Of a stretch of 40,403 nt of DNA, positions 1 to 8,135 are shown one piece after another. Under the pieces are notes generated by a model. The model was not told the DNA's origin. It worked only from the letters and a program-made list of their open reading frames with translations, and did no database searches. Position numbers and translations under genes: made by a program. The stretch spans positions 1 to 40,403 of the forward strand of contig JAFWEE010000016.1 in the NCBI GenBank assembly GCA_017515795.1, written 5' to 3'. Each line of letters starts with the position of its first letter. The first letter of the stretch is position 1. This DNA is from Bacilli bacterium (GTDB taxonomy: Bacteria > Bacillota_I > Bacilli_A > RF39 > UBA660).

Positions 1-439
1 ACTTAAAAACTTAAGAGCAGGTACAACATTAGAAAAAACTATGAATACTAATATTAAACTTGAAAAAGCTAATATTACTAAAGTACAAATGAGTTATTTA
101 TATTCAACTGGTGATGAATATGTATTTATGGATATGAATACATATGAACAAGTTACATTACCAGAAAAACAAATAGAAGACGAAGCTAAATTCTTAAAAG
201 AAAATTTAGAAGTAGAACTTGTATACTTTAATGATGAATTATTAGGAGTTAATCTTCCAGATAAAATTGATTATAAAGTTGTTTCTACTACAGATGCTGT
301 TAAAGGTAATACTTCAACTAATGCACAAAAAGATGCTGAATTAGAAAACGGTTTAACTATTAAAGTTCCATTATTTATTAATATAGATGATGAGGTTGTA
401 GTTTCTACTTCAGATGGAAAATATGTTTCAAGAAAATAA
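1..439 (+). CDS. efp: Elongation factor P, 3' part (5' end outside window)
   Basis: EF-P binds the ribosome between the P and E sites and relieves stalling at proline stretches. The open frame runs in from base 2, and its first visible residues (LKNLRAGTTLEKTM) match the EF-P KOW-like domain just after the modified-residue loop. The internal ATG at 41 is therefore not the real start. The OB-like middle is visible (YVFMDMNTYEQ, then LPDKIDYKVV) and the C-terminal OB domain ends with GLTIKVPLFINIDDEVVVST, a strong family signature. About 145 residues are present, so roughly 40 N-terminal residues, including the modified lysine/arginine loop, lie outside. Stop is TAA, followed by a short hairpin and then the tRNA-Arg promoter. 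Very sure of the family. Confidence 0.95.
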   Translation, partial: LKNLRAGTTLEKTMNTNIKLEKANITKVQMSYLYSTGDEYVFMDMNTYEQVTLPEKQIEDEAKFLKENLEVELVYFNDELLGVNLPDKIDYKVVSTTDAVKGNTSTNAQKDAELENGLTIKVPLFINIDDEVVVSTSDGKYVSRK

Positions 440-459
440 CTCTTGAAATAGAGTTTAAT
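438..459 (+). terminator. Weak hairpin after efp
   Basis: A 6-bp stem AACTCT (438-443) / AGAGTT (450-455) begins at the efp stop codon and is followed by TTAATTTG, a poor T-tract. The -35 box of the following tRNA promoter starts inside it, so termination here may be leaky. Confidence 0.4.
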
Positions 460-471
460 TTGTGTTATTAT
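443..471 (+). promoter_or_regulatory. Promoter of tRNA-Arg
   Basis: -35 TTGAAA (443-448), 17-base spacer, -10 TATTAT (466-471). Transcription would begin near 478, about 22 bases before the tRNA. A 6-bp hairpin TTGTCC (476-481) / GGACAA (488-493) fills the short leader. Confidence 0.6.
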
Positions 472-499
472 TTATTTGTCCGTTCAAGGACAAGTATTT

Positions 500-576
500 G
501 CCTCAGTAGCTCAGTTGGATAGAGCAACGCCCTTCTAAGGCGGCGGTCGGGGGTTCGAATCCCTCCTGGGGTACCA
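500..576 (+). tRNA. tRNA-Arg (anticodon TCT), CCA encoded
   Basis: A 77-base cloverleaf. Acceptor GCCTCAG pairs with CTGGGGT (566-572), followed by discriminator A and an encoded CCA. D-arm GCTCAGTTGGATAGAGC is clear. Anticodon loop CTTCTAA gives TCT, which reads AGA/AGG arginine codons, the main arginine codons in these AT-rich genes. T-arm is GGGGG-TTCGAAT-CCCTC. The acceptor contains G1-U72 and U4-G69 wobbles. Confidence 0.95.
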
Positions 577-586
577 CTGTAAATTA

Positions 587-612
587 AAAGAATCATAAGA
601 TTCTTTTTTTAT
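587..612 (+). terminator. Terminator after tRNA-Arg
   Basis: Stem AAAGAATC (587-594), loop ATAA, GATTCTTT (599-606), then a run of T. A TATAAT box at 623-628 just downstream probably starts the next transcript. Confidence 0.8.
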
Positions 613-646
613 TTTATTTTGATATAATATAAATAGAGGTATAATT

Positions 647-1201
647 ATGGAATTAAATAGTATAATTGAAACAATAGATAAATGTGTTATACTAAAAAAA
701 GAAATTTCTGAATATGAGGCTACTATTACTACTACTGAGAATGTAAAAGATAAAATAGTAACTAAAATAGAAAAAGCTAAAGCAGATAATGAAATTGAAT
801 TAATAGATAGATTAACAAAGTATAGTCAAACCCTAAACACATTTATACAAAGAGCAGCAACAGGTATAAATTCTATTAAACCTACGCTTGATAAAACTCA
901 AAAATTATATCAGGATTCTATGAATTCTTTAAATAAAGAGGATAAACAAGAATTATTAGGTATGTTAAGAAGTAAGGTTTCTGTTTTAGAAGATAAAGCA
1001 TCTGAATTATCTAATAGTATTAATACTGCTGTTAGAAATGGTAATAAAGCATATAAACAATTAGATTTTATAAAAGAGGGAAGGTATAATGATATAGTAT
1101 CTGATAAAGCATTAGAATTAGTTAATCTAAAAAGTACGTTAGATCAATATTATATATTTATTAAAGATATAGAAAATAGAATCTCATTTGGAGGTAAATA
1201 A
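647..1201 (+). CDS. Unrecognised all-helical protein, 184 aa
   Basis: I do not recognise a family. The protein is charged, rich in K, E, I, N and S, lacks cysteines apart from one near the N-terminus (C13), and has long heptad-like stretches (about residues 30-75 and 95-150), suggesting a cytoplasmic helical bundle or coiled coil. There is no signal peptide or membrane segment. The start is set by AGAGGT about 6 bases before ATG, with a TATAAT box at 623-628 close upstream, so the leader would be very short. It is monocistronic: a terminator precedes it and another follows the stop. It may belong with the next two unknown genes in a lineage-specific cluster, but only proximity supports that. 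Confidence 0.75.
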   Translation: MELNSIIETIDKCVILKKEISEYEATITTTENVKDKIVTKIEKAKADNEIELIDRLTKYSQTLNTFIQRAATGINSIKPTLDKTQKLYQDSMNSLNKEDKQELLGMLRSKVSVLEDKASELSNSINTAVRNGNKAYKQLDFIKEGRYNDIVSDKALELVNLKSTLDQYYIFIKDIENRISFGGK

Positions 1202-1227
1202 AACTAGCTTATAACTAGTTTTTATTT
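1201..1227 (+). terminator. Terminator after 184-aa gene
   Basis: Stem AAACTAG (1201-1207) / CTAGTTT (1215-1221) followed by TTATTT. It starts at the last base of the stop codon, and its T-tract merges into the next promoter's -35 box. Confidence 0.8.
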
Positions 1228-1254
1228 GACAAATAATGTTTTAAATATTATATT
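1226..1254 (+). promoter_or_regulatory. Promoter of 176-aa gene
   Basis: Consensus -35 TTGACA (1226-1231), 17-base spacer, -10 TATATT (1249-1254). It directly abuts the preceding terminator. Confidence 0.75.
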
Positions 1255-1281
1255 AATTAGTATTAAAAAAGGAGAAATAAT

Positions 1282-1812
1282 ATGAAATTTAACAAAGATG
1301 GAAAAGTATATGTACATAAACAAGATGTAATGTATTTATTTGATGCAGAAATTGGAATTCCTTTATGTTTACTTGATAAAATGGGTATGTTAACTGGTGT
1401 AACAATTGTTGATAATAGTAACAGATTTGAATTACTTGAATTTAAAGAAGAAAAAGATATTAAGACTGTTAATGGAGTAGAAACATTTGTAGATTTTGAT
1501 GAAATAAAACATTTATCTGTAGATGACTTAAAAAGATTAATTGAAAAGAGACAAGAAGAGTTAAAAAAGACAAGAGAAATGTATTTTTCATTAACTGATG
1601 CTACTGAAAAAAGTGTTATGTCAAAGAGATTTAATAGATTAGCTCTTCAATTATTTTCTTTAAGAGATTTTCTTTTATATAAATGTGGTGAAATAAATAT
1701 GGAAATACCTAAAGGTATAGAAATAGAAAGAGATACACCTAAAGGAAAAGGCTCAATATTAGATGGATTAAAAGTTATATTTAAGAAAAAAAATAAAAAA
1801 GACAATAATTAA
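1282..1812 (+). CDS. Unrecognised protein, 176 aa
   Basis: No family recognised. Residues 1-75 look beta-rich, with KVYVHKQDVMYLFDAE and a TVNGVETFVDFDE strand-turn-strand. Residues 78-135 form charged helices containing RLIEKRQEELKKTREMY. The tail (about 150-176) is very basic (FKKKNKKDNN), which may contact nucleic acid or membrane. No signal peptide or membrane helix. GGAG at 1271-1274 places the ATG. It has its own consensus promoter. Its last codons are the left arm of a perfect inverted repeat shared with the convergent gene, and the two coding regions overlap by four bases. Confidence 0.75.
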   Translation: MKFNKDGKVYVHKQDVMYLFDAEIGIPLCLLDKMGMLTGVTIVDNSNRFELLEFKEEKDIKTVNGVETFVDFDEIKHLSVDDLKRLIEKRQEELKKTREMYFSLTDATEKSVMSKRFNRLALQLFSLRDFLLYKCGEINMEIPKGIEIERDTPKGKGSILDGLKVIFKKKNKKDNN

Positions 1813-1826
1813 TTATTGTCTTTTTC
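1796..1826. terminator. Bidirectional terminator between convergent genes
   Basis: Perfect inverted repeat AAAAAGACAATAATT (1796-1810) / AATTATTGTCTTTTT (1811-1825). Each strand ends in a T-run. It contains the stop codons and final residues of both flanking genes, which explains why both proteins end in the same KDNN tail. Confidence 0.85.
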
Positions 1827-2588
1827 TTTGCTTTTATATGTTAGTCTTTTATCAGTAGATAGATCTGCTACTACAGTTAATTTAGTACTTGTTTTACAAC
1901 TGTTTTTATCATAACCTCTAATATATGATAGTAAGTAGTTTTCAACATTTCTAAAATGTCCATTATTTCTTCTATCATTAGATCTAACTAAATAACCATA
2001 TTTAGTTAATGTGTCTATAAATCTTCTTAAATCAACTATTCCTTCTACAGAATTGTTTTTAATAAAATCATCTATTTCTTGATATGTTTTAGTATAATCT
2101 TTTCCTATATTATCTTGTCCTTCACTACTAAATGAACTCTTTTCTAAGTTTAATCTAAAATCTACAGGAACATATACTTTATCAAAACTTGATACTAAAC
2201 TAGAATATATTAAATAGTATATATCTTCTTGTAAATTTTCTATTTCTTTTTGCTCTTCTTCTTCTCTTGGAAGGTATCCTCTTAAAACATTTAGTCTTTT
2301 TGAAATAGTAGTTATTCTATCTACGAAACTCTTTTTACATAGAAAACCAACATCAGTAGTTAAAGCTACTTTATCAAATGGAATACCATTTCTAGAAAGT
2401 AATTTCATAGATTTTCTCATATAATCTTCCATTTGTGTTATTGTATCTTCTGTATTAAAAGCTCCTTCAGGATTATCTATATCATATGGAACATTTATAG
2501 TTTCAAAATTACCATCATGATCTATAAATGCTTTATATTCTTTTTCATTTTGAAGTTTTTTATTAAAAGTTATTCTATCTTTTGTCAT
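1809..2588 (-). CDS. Unrecognised protein, 259 aa
   Basis: No family recognised. The protein is soluble and mostly helical. There is an N-terminal segment rich in D, E and N (1-50), a helical part with a Glu-rich run at about 110-120 (REEEEQKEIENL), and a C-terminal region of mixed charge (DLRRFIDTLTKYGYLVRSNDRR). No signal peptide or membrane segment is apparent. The start is well supported: AAGGAG lies about 9 bases before ATG, behind a TATAAT box. It converges with the 176-aa gene and shares its terminator. The strong RBS, promoter and open length argue that it is a real gene. Confidence 0.75.
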   Translation of the reverse strand: MTKDRITFNKKLQNEKEYKAFIDHDGNFETINVPYDIDNPEGAFNTEDTITQMEDYMRKSMKLLSRNGIPFDKVALTTDVGFLCKKSFVDRITTISKRLNVLRGYLPREEEEQKEIENLQEDIYYLIYSSLVSSFDKVYVPVDFRLNLEKSSFSSEGQDNIGKDYTKTYQEIDDFIKNNSVEGIVDLRRFIDTLTKYGYLVRSNDRRNNGHFRNVENYLLSYIRGYDKNSCKTSTKLTVVADLSTDKRLTYKSKEKDNN

Positions 2589-2613
2589 AATAATATCTCC
2601 TTATATGCAATGT

Positions 2614-2642
2614 ATTATATATTAATAATTAAATAAAGTAAA
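2614..2642 (-). promoter_or_regulatory. Promoter of 259-aa minus-strand gene
   Basis: On the minus strand, TTTACT (-35, at 2637-2642), 17-base spacer, TATAAT (-10, at 2614-2619). Confidence 0.55.
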
Positions 2643-2738
2643 CTAATAATTATATTTATTTCATATTGAAATAATATATATTTATATAGTAAAATAAAAT
2701 TGTAGGATACTTATGAGTTTATAAAACACTTAAATTTT

Positions 2739-2767
2739 TTGATTTTTTTAGAATTTAATGATAATAT
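2739..2767 (+). promoter_or_regulatory. Promoter of acyl-CoA synthetase-like gene
   Basis: TTGATT (2739-2744), 17-base spacer, TAATAT (2762-2767). The rest of the 205-base gap between the divergent genes is AT-rich with no further recognisable element. Confidence 0.5.
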
Positions 2768-2793
2768 ATAGCTAATTTTTATGGAGGGGTTTC

Positions 2794-4542
2794 ATGGAAA
2801 AAAAGTATTTTATGAGTCAATATGATTATTTGTTAGAGTGTAACAAGAATTATATGGATTATATTGCGCTTTCGTTTGGTGATAGAAAAATCACATATGA
2901 AGAGTTACATGATAGGATTGATAAATACGCTAGATTATTATATAAAAAGGGAATTAGAGCTGGCGATATAATTGGATTCAGTTCATATAACACACCTGAA
3001 GCAGTATATTTATTATGGGCTTTAAAGAAAATAGGTGCAGTTGTTGCTGGATTTAATCCTCTTGAACAAACTAAGTCTTCAAAAAAACAAACTAAATCAG
3101 ACCTATTAAGTGTAAAACCTAAAATGGTTATAACAGTTGATAAAAATTTTAGTAATTTTAAACAATGGGAAAAGGCATTAGATTTTTCAACAATCTTATT
3201 TTCACCATTAGAGTCTGTTCCAGATACAAAAGAAACTAGTAAACTAAAAAAAGGATATAGACTTCAACAAATAGCTTTAGGTAATTTTAAATTATCTAAA
3301 GAAAATAATCTAAAATCACTTCTTGAAAGAGATTATAGTGATGTTGTTGTTCCAACACCTGAATACTCTAAGGGCAAATTAGGAGATATTATTTTTACTG
3401 GTGGTTCAACTGGTACTCATAAAGGTGTAGACCTTGCAGAAGAGAGTTTTAATGCTGTTGTAGAAGGTATGAATTCAATATTTCCTGCAAAACCTGGTAT
3501 GATTCACTTAGGAAATATACCTTTTTGTAGTATGGCATATGGTAGATCTATTTTAAATTTCTCACTATGTAATAACATGGAATATGCTTTAACATTAAAA
3601 GCTATGCCAAGTGATTTTGTAAGTGAACTTGAAAGAACACATGCTAATGCTGCTGTTGGTGGACCTGTTCATTGGGTTACATTAATTGAAGAAAAAGATG
3701 GTAAATATGTACCAAGTAGTCAATTAAAACCTGGGTCATTAGTAGATCTTCATTATGCTACTTCAGGTGGTGAAGCAAAAAAGGCTGCAACTGTTAATGC
3801 AATTGATGCTGCTTTAGCATATTGTGGTAGTGATGCTAAATTAGGTGATGGTCTAGGATCTACTGAAACAGCTGCTTCAATAATGATTAATAATGGTAAA
3901 ATTCATCATCAAAATACAGTTGGTGTTCCTATATCTACTGTAAATGTTAAATTATTTAAACCTGGTACTAAAGAAGAAGTAAAAAAGGGTGAAGATGGAG
4001 AATTAATTACATGCGGTGATACTGTAATGCTTGGTTACCATGGTAATAAAGAAGAAACAGATAAAGTATTATACTATGATGAAAATGGTACTAGATGTCT
4101 TCGCTCTGGAGATTTATTAAGATTAAACGAATATAATGAATATGAATATATTGGAAGATTAAAGAGAAACTTCGTTTCAGGTTGTGATAATATTTATTCT
4201 GAAGCATTAGAAGAATTATTAATGACTTTACCTGAAATTAAGGAAGTTGTTGTTACTCCTATTTCTGATCCAATGGTTCAATATGTTCCTAGATATCATA
4301 TATCTTTATCACATTCTGATATAGATATAACATCATTAGAAAAGAAAATAGAAAAATTAGTTTTATCTAAATATAATATTAACTGGCTTCCAGGGTCAAT
4401 AGTTTATTATGATAAACCACTAGTTAGAATGTCTAACTCTAAAATTAATATTGGATATTATAAAGAAAAAGATGCAAAAGATTTTGAAGAAGGAAAAATA
4501 GATATTTCCGCTGCAAAAGAATTAAGATTATCATTAATATAA
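2794..4542 (+). CDS. AMP-binding enzyme, acyl-CoA synthetase-like, 582 aa
   Basis: ANL-superfamily enzyme that should activate a carboxylic acid with ATP, probably passing it to CoA. Visible core motifs: A3 phosphate loop IIFTGGSTGTHKG at about 198-210, A5 DGLGSTETAAS at about 352-362, A7 ribose aspartate in RSGDLLRL (D440), the A8 hinge region GRLKRNFVSGCDNIY, and a plausible A10 catalytic lysine (K550 in SNSKINI). Length is normal for a fatty-acyl or short-chain acyl-CoA synthetase. The start follows a very strong GGAGGGG site. It is monocistronic, with its own promoter and terminator. No carrier protein or thioesterase neighbour helps define the substrate. The A8 loop departs from the usual GR-x-KD form (LKRN), so the substrate is left open. 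Confidence 0.88.
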   Translation: MEKKYFMSQYDYLLECNKNYMDYIALSFGDRKITYEELHDRIDKYARLLYKKGIRAGDIIGFSSYNTPEAVYLLWALKKIGAVVAGFNPLEQTKSSKKQTKSDLLSVKPKMVITVDKNFSNFKQWEKALDFSTILFSPLESVPDTKETSKLKKGYRLQQIALGNFKLSKENNLKSLLERDYSDVVVPTPEYSKGKLGDIIFTGGSTGTHKGVDLAEESFNAVVEGMNSIFPAKPGMIHLGNIPFCSMAYGRSILNFSLCNNMEYALTLKAMPSDFVSELERTHANAAVGGPVHWVTLIEEKDGKYVPSSQLKPGSLVDLHYATSGGEAKKAATVNAIDAALAYCGSDAKLGDGLGSTETAASIMINNGKIHHQNTVGVPISTVNVKLFKPGTKEEVKKGEDGELITCGDTVMLGYHGNKEETDKVLYYDENGTRCLRSGDLLRLNEYNEYEYIGRLKRNFVSGCDNIYSEALEELLMTLPEIKEVVVTPISDPMVQYVPRYHISLSHSDIDITSLEKKIEKLVLSKYNINWLPGSIVYYDKPLVRMSNSKINIGYYKEKDAKDFEEGKIDISAAKELRLSLI

Positions 4543-4570
4543 GGAATTAAAATTCCTTATATTTTTTTAT
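4539..4570 (+). terminator. Terminator after acyl-CoA synthetase-like gene
   Basis: Perfect stem ATAAGGAATT (4539-4548) / AATTCCTTAT (4551-4560) with a two-base loop, followed by ATTTTTTTA. A TATAAT box for the kinase lies at 4583-4588. Confidence 0.85.
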
Positions 4571-4611
4571 TTATTTTTGTGTTATAATTATTATAGTATG
4601 GAGTAGAGAAT

Positions 4612-6426
4612 ATGGAAGTAGGGTTTTATTTTTCAATTAGTACTTTTATTATTATCGGTATTATTACAATAATATTTTGTTTAAAACAAAGAGTTGATAA
4701 TATAGAAACTAAAATATATGGACAAATTCTTGTAATAACTTTATTGGGGATATTTTTAGAAATAGGTACATGTATTTGGTATAGACTAGGCGTTAACTTA
4801 AATAATAATATATATCAATATGCATGTAAATTAACTGCTTCTTATTACATGATATGGTCTAGTTTATTCGTTAATTATTTGATTAGTATTACAAATGCTA
4901 AAAAAGGTTTTAAAAGAGGATTTAATATTATAAATATTATATGTTTTGCATTAATAATGATTTTACCAATTTATTATAATAGAACTGATACTGGTGTTAT
5001 TCCTGGTGGACCATCAATTATACTTACATATAGTGTTTGTTTTGTATATGCTATAATTGATGCTGTAATAACTATTAAATATAGAAAAACAATTACTAGA
5101 GCAAAATTTACTCCGGTATATTCATTACTATGTCTTGGAGGATTAGATATAGTTATTGGAATATTTTTTCCACAATTGTTTTTAATAGGATATATTTATT
5201 CATTAATTGTAATTATAATGTACTTTACAATTGAAAACCCAGATGTAAGATTAGTTCAACAATTAAATGCTGCTAAGAATCAAGCAGAGAAGGCTAACAG
5301 AGCTAAAACAGACTTTCTTAGTTCTATGTCTCATGAAATTAGAACTCCTTTAAACGCAATTGTTGGTTTATCAGAAGATAATCTTGAATATAAAGATAAA
5401 TGTCCTCCTGAAGTTATAGAGAATTCTAATGATATAGTTAGTGCTTCTCAAACATTACTAGAGATAGTAGGCAATATACTAGATATTAATAAGATAGAAG
5501 CTAATAAAATGGAATTAGTTAATAATCCATATAACTTTGTAGAAGAAATAACTCAAATGTGTAAAGTAACAGAAACTCGTATTGGAGATAAACCTATTAA
5601 GTTTAATTTATCATTTGCACCTGATATTCCATATGAACTTAATGGCGATAAAGGTAAAGTAAAAGAAATAGTTAATAATATTTTATCTAATGCTATTAAG
5701 TATACTAATGAGGGTGAAGTTAATTTATACTTTAAATGTATTAATAATATAGAGAAAAAAGATTGTATATTAATTATAACTTGCCAAGATACTGGTATAG
5801 GTATAAAAGCAGAACAAATAGATAGATTATTTAACAAGTTTGATAGATTAGATGTAGAAAAGAATACTACTACTGAAGGAACAGGTCTTGGTCTTGCTAT
5901 TACTAAAAGACTTGTTGGTATGATGGGTGGTAAAATAAATGTTCAATCTCAATATGGAAAAGGTTCAATATTTATGATTCAAATACATCAAGAAATATCT
6001 AAAATGGAAGCTCCTACTGTAGATACTAATATAACTCAAACATATGAAGAAAAAGATTTTGGTCATAAGAGAATTCTAGTAGTAGATGATAATAAATTAA
6101 ATATAAAAGTTGCTAGAAAATCATTATCGGCATTTAATTTTGAAATAGATGAATGCTATGATGGAGTTGAATGTTTAAATAAAATTAATTCTGGAGAACA
6201 TTATGACTTAATTTTAATGGACATTATGATGCCAAATATGAATGGTGAAGTAGCATTATCAGAACTTAAGAAAATACCTGGATTTAGTATTCCCATTATT
6301 GCTTTAACAGCAGATGCTATAGCAGGTTCTCAAGAAAAATATATAAGTGATGGTTTTACTGATTATATAGCAAAACCATTTAATAGAGATCAAATTAAAA
6401 GTAAATTAGATAGGATATTTAGATAG
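4612..6426 (+). CDS. Membrane hybrid histidine kinase with receiver domain, 604 aa
   Basis: A sensor kinase that autophosphorylates a histidine and passes the phosphate to its own aspartate. Residues 1-205 contain about seven hydrophobic segments, like 7TM-type sensor modules. A linker leads to the HisKA site [10 protein letters not shown] with His241, then the ATPase domain: N-box [15 protein letters not shown]1 DTGIGI, G2 [14 protein letters not shown]-terminal receiver (about 485-604) has VVDDNKLN, phospho-acceptor Asp537 in [16 protein letters not shown] and the conserved lysine in IAKPF. There is no His-phosphotransfer domain, output domain or separate regulator nearby, so the downstream target is unknown. 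A TATAAT box at 4583-4588 is the likely promoter. The RBS before the ATG is only GGAG-like. The stop codon overlaps the RBS of the next gene, so the two are co-transcribed. Confidence 0.93.
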   Translation: MEVGFYFSISTFIIIGIITIIFCLKQRVDNIETKIYGQILVITLLGIFLEIGTCIWYRLGVNLNNNIYQYACKLTASYYMIWSSLFVNYLISITNAKKGFKRGFNIINIICFALIMILPIYYNRTDTGVIPGGPSIILTYSVCFVYAIIDAVITIKYRKTITRAKFTPVYSLLCLGGLDIVIGIFFPQLFLIGYIYSLIVIIMYFTIENPDVRLVQQLNAAKNQAEKANRAKTDFLSSMSHEIRTPLNAIVGLSEDNLEYKDKCPPEVIENSNDIVSASQTLLEIVGNILDINKIEANKMELVNNPYNFVEEITQMCKVTETRIGDKPIKFNLSFAPDIPYELNGDKGKVKEIVNNILSNAIKYTNEGEVNLYFKCINNIEKKDCILIITCQDTGIGIKAEQIDRLFNKFDRLDVEKNTTTEGTGLGLAITKRLVGMMGGKINVQSQYGKGSIFMIQIHQEISKMEAPTVDTNITQTYEEKDFGHKRILVVDDNKLNIKVARKSLSAFNFEIDECYDGVECLNKINSGEHYDLILMDIMMPNMNGEVALSELKKIPGFSIPIIALTADAIAGSQEKYISDGFTDYIAKPFNRDQIKSKLDRIFR

Positions 6427-6437
6427 GAGAATTTATT

Positions 6438-6818
6438 ATGAGAAAGAAAAGAATTATTATTGGTTTAATAGCAGTTATTATAGCTATTATTGTATGTGCA
6501 TTTATAATGAATTATTTTAGAAATAGAAAGAATAATAATGAAATAGTATTATCTACTAATGGTGGCTCAGTTTATAAATGGGAATGTGATATTGAAAATA
6601 GTAATATAGCATCTATTAGTGATGCATCTTATAAAAGAGTTGATGATTTAGATGGAGGAGAAGTTCTAGTATATTTTACTATTACTGGTAATAAAAAAGG
6701 AACTACTAAAGCATCATGTAAATATATAAATCCATCAAATAATTCTTCTATTGATTCAAGTAATTATAAAATATATGTAGATAAAGATCTTAATGTAACT
6801 ATTCAAAATAGTAATTAA
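6438..6818 (+). CDS. Small membrane-anchored extracytoplasmic protein, 126 aa
   Basis: An N-terminal uncleaved signal anchor (MRKKR followed by hydrophobic residues 6-27) leads to an exported domain of about 95 residues that looks like a beta sandwich. The order NGGSVYKWECDIEN, then GGEVLVYFTITGNKKGTTKASCKY, resembles chagasin (inhibitor I42)-type or Ig-like folds. The key RPW loop of chagasins is absent, so inhibition of cysteine peptidases is only a guess. Two cysteines (WEC and ASC) could form a disulfide. The RBS AGGAGA overlaps the stop of the histidine kinase 11 bases upstream, so it is in an operon with it and could be an accessory to the sensor. A strong terminator follows. Confidence 0.7.
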   Translation: MRKKRIIIGLIAVIIAIIVCAFIMNYFRNRKNNNEIVLSTNGGSVYKWECDIENSNIASISDASYKRVDDLDGGEVLVYFTITGNKKGTTKASCKYINPSNNSSIDSSNYKIYVDKDLNVTIQNSN

Positions 6819-6843
6819 AAAGTGTTTTTATAACACTTTTTTT
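6817..6843 (+). terminator. Terminator after kinase operon
   Basis: AAAAGTGTT (6818-6826) / AACACTTTT (6832-6840) followed by TTT. It starts at the stop codon. Confidence 0.8.
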
Positions 6844-6869
6844 GTTATAATAATTTATAGGTGATAATT

Positions 6870-8135
6870 ATGCAAATTAAAGATATTAAAAAGATAAATA
6901 ACAATACATATTATTACTATGATGATAGTGGAGTAGACTTTGTAATAAATAATACTTTTGTTTTCGATACATCAAGAATAAATAGTTTAAAGGCAGAAAT
7001 ATTATCTGATTATTTGACTACTATTAATAAAAAATATGATAGTGTTAAAAAAGTATACAATAAAAAAAGGGAACTATTTAGTCCGGTATTATCAATGTTT
7101 TCTATGTCATATAGTAATAAGTCTTTATTTACTATCAATTATAGAATGATAGATCCTAAAATAGTTAAAGAAGACTATTTTGATGATTCATTAGAGTTCC
7201 TTCATGATATGATTTTTAATCCATTATTTATAGATGGTAAATTAGATAGTGATAGAGTTAGTATTATAAAAAAGGATATATATGATAGATTTATTAATAC
7301 TGTTAAAGACTTCTATTATGAAGTAAATACTAAGTTTGATAAAACTGTATTAAAGGGTTATTCTAATAATCTTTTAATCTATGATACTAAAGAAGAGTTA
7401 AAGAAAGAATTGGATTCTATTACAGATAAAGATATTATAGATTTTTATAATGAGATTATTAATAATCATTATAAAACATTATTATTTGGAAAAATAAATA
7501 AAGAACAAATTAATAAAGTTCTTAAAACAATTAAGCTTAAGGGTACTAATAATTCTAAAATAGAAAAGAGAGAATATATAGATCTTCAAAGTGAATATAA
7601 TGAATACATTTCAAAAGAATATACTCAATCAGTATTACATATAACATATAATATAAAGAATGTTGATAAATATACTACAAGACCATATATTACTGTATTA
7701 AATACATTTATAAATGGTTTAGAGGGATTATTATATCAAACTTTAAGATATAAATATGGTTTAGTATATAACTGTGGTGGTTATATGTTATTTAGAAAAT
7801 CTAATGTAATAGTATTTGATGCAAGTATTGATAAAAAGAATAAAGATAAAACAATAGAAGCCATTAAAGAAGTAATAGAGGGTTATAAAGATATCAAAAA
7901 AGTAGAAGAAAGATTAGATATAACTAAGAAAAAGATTAAACAAAATGCATATCTAGCTGACGAATTTTCATATAATATTTTTGATAAAGTATATAATTAT
8001 TTATATAATGAAGGTTTATCTGATAAGAAATATATTGAAATGATTAATAAGATTACTGCAAAAGATATAGTAGAGTTCTTCAGTAGCTTAGATAAAGAAA
8101 ATATATTCTTCTATGTAGGTGATAAAGATGAATAA
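6870..8135 (+). CDS. M16 family peptidase-like protein, inactive YmfF-type subunit, 421 aa
   Basis: This resembles the Bacillus YmfF partner of the YmfF/YmfH pair. No HxxEH zinc motif is found anywhere, so it should be catalytically silent. It keeps the C-terminal R/Y-type element TLRYKYGLVYNCGG (about 290-303), which in two-subunit M16 enzymes helps bind substrate across the chamber. Length and the two M16 half-domains are normal. The start is ATG 6870: AGGTGAT lies 4 bases upstream, and the in-frame GTG at 6861 is part of that RBS. Its last 8 bases overlap the next gene's start, so translational coupling and a heterodimer are likely. The substrate of the pair is unknown. Confidence 0.85.
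   Translation: MQIKDIKKINNNTYYYYDDSGVDFVINNTFVFDTSRINSLKAEILSDYLTTINKKYDSVKKVYNKKRELFSPVLSMFSMSYSNKSLFTINYRMIDPKIVKEDYFDDSLEFLHDMIFNPLFIDGKLDSDRVSIIKKDIYDRFINTVKDFYYEVNTKFDKTVLKGYSNNLLIYDTKEELKKELDSITDKDIIDFYNEIINNHYKTLLFGKINKEQINKVLKTIKLKGTNNSKIEKREYIDLQSEYNEYISKEYTQSVLHITYNIKNVDKYTTRPYITVLNTFINGLEGLLYQTLRYKYGLVYNCGGYMLFRKSNVIVFDASIDKKNKDKTIEAIKEVIEGYKDIKKVEERLDITKKKIKQNAYLADEFSYNIFDKVYNYLYNEGLSDKKYIEMINKITAKDIVEFFSSLDKENIFFYVGDKDE

Noticed and set aside
6438-6818. Firm naming of the 126-aa protein as a chagasin-type peptidase inhibitor
   Set aside because: The general order of strands fits, but the RPW loop and the NPTTG-type loop are not present, so only a fold resemblance is noted.
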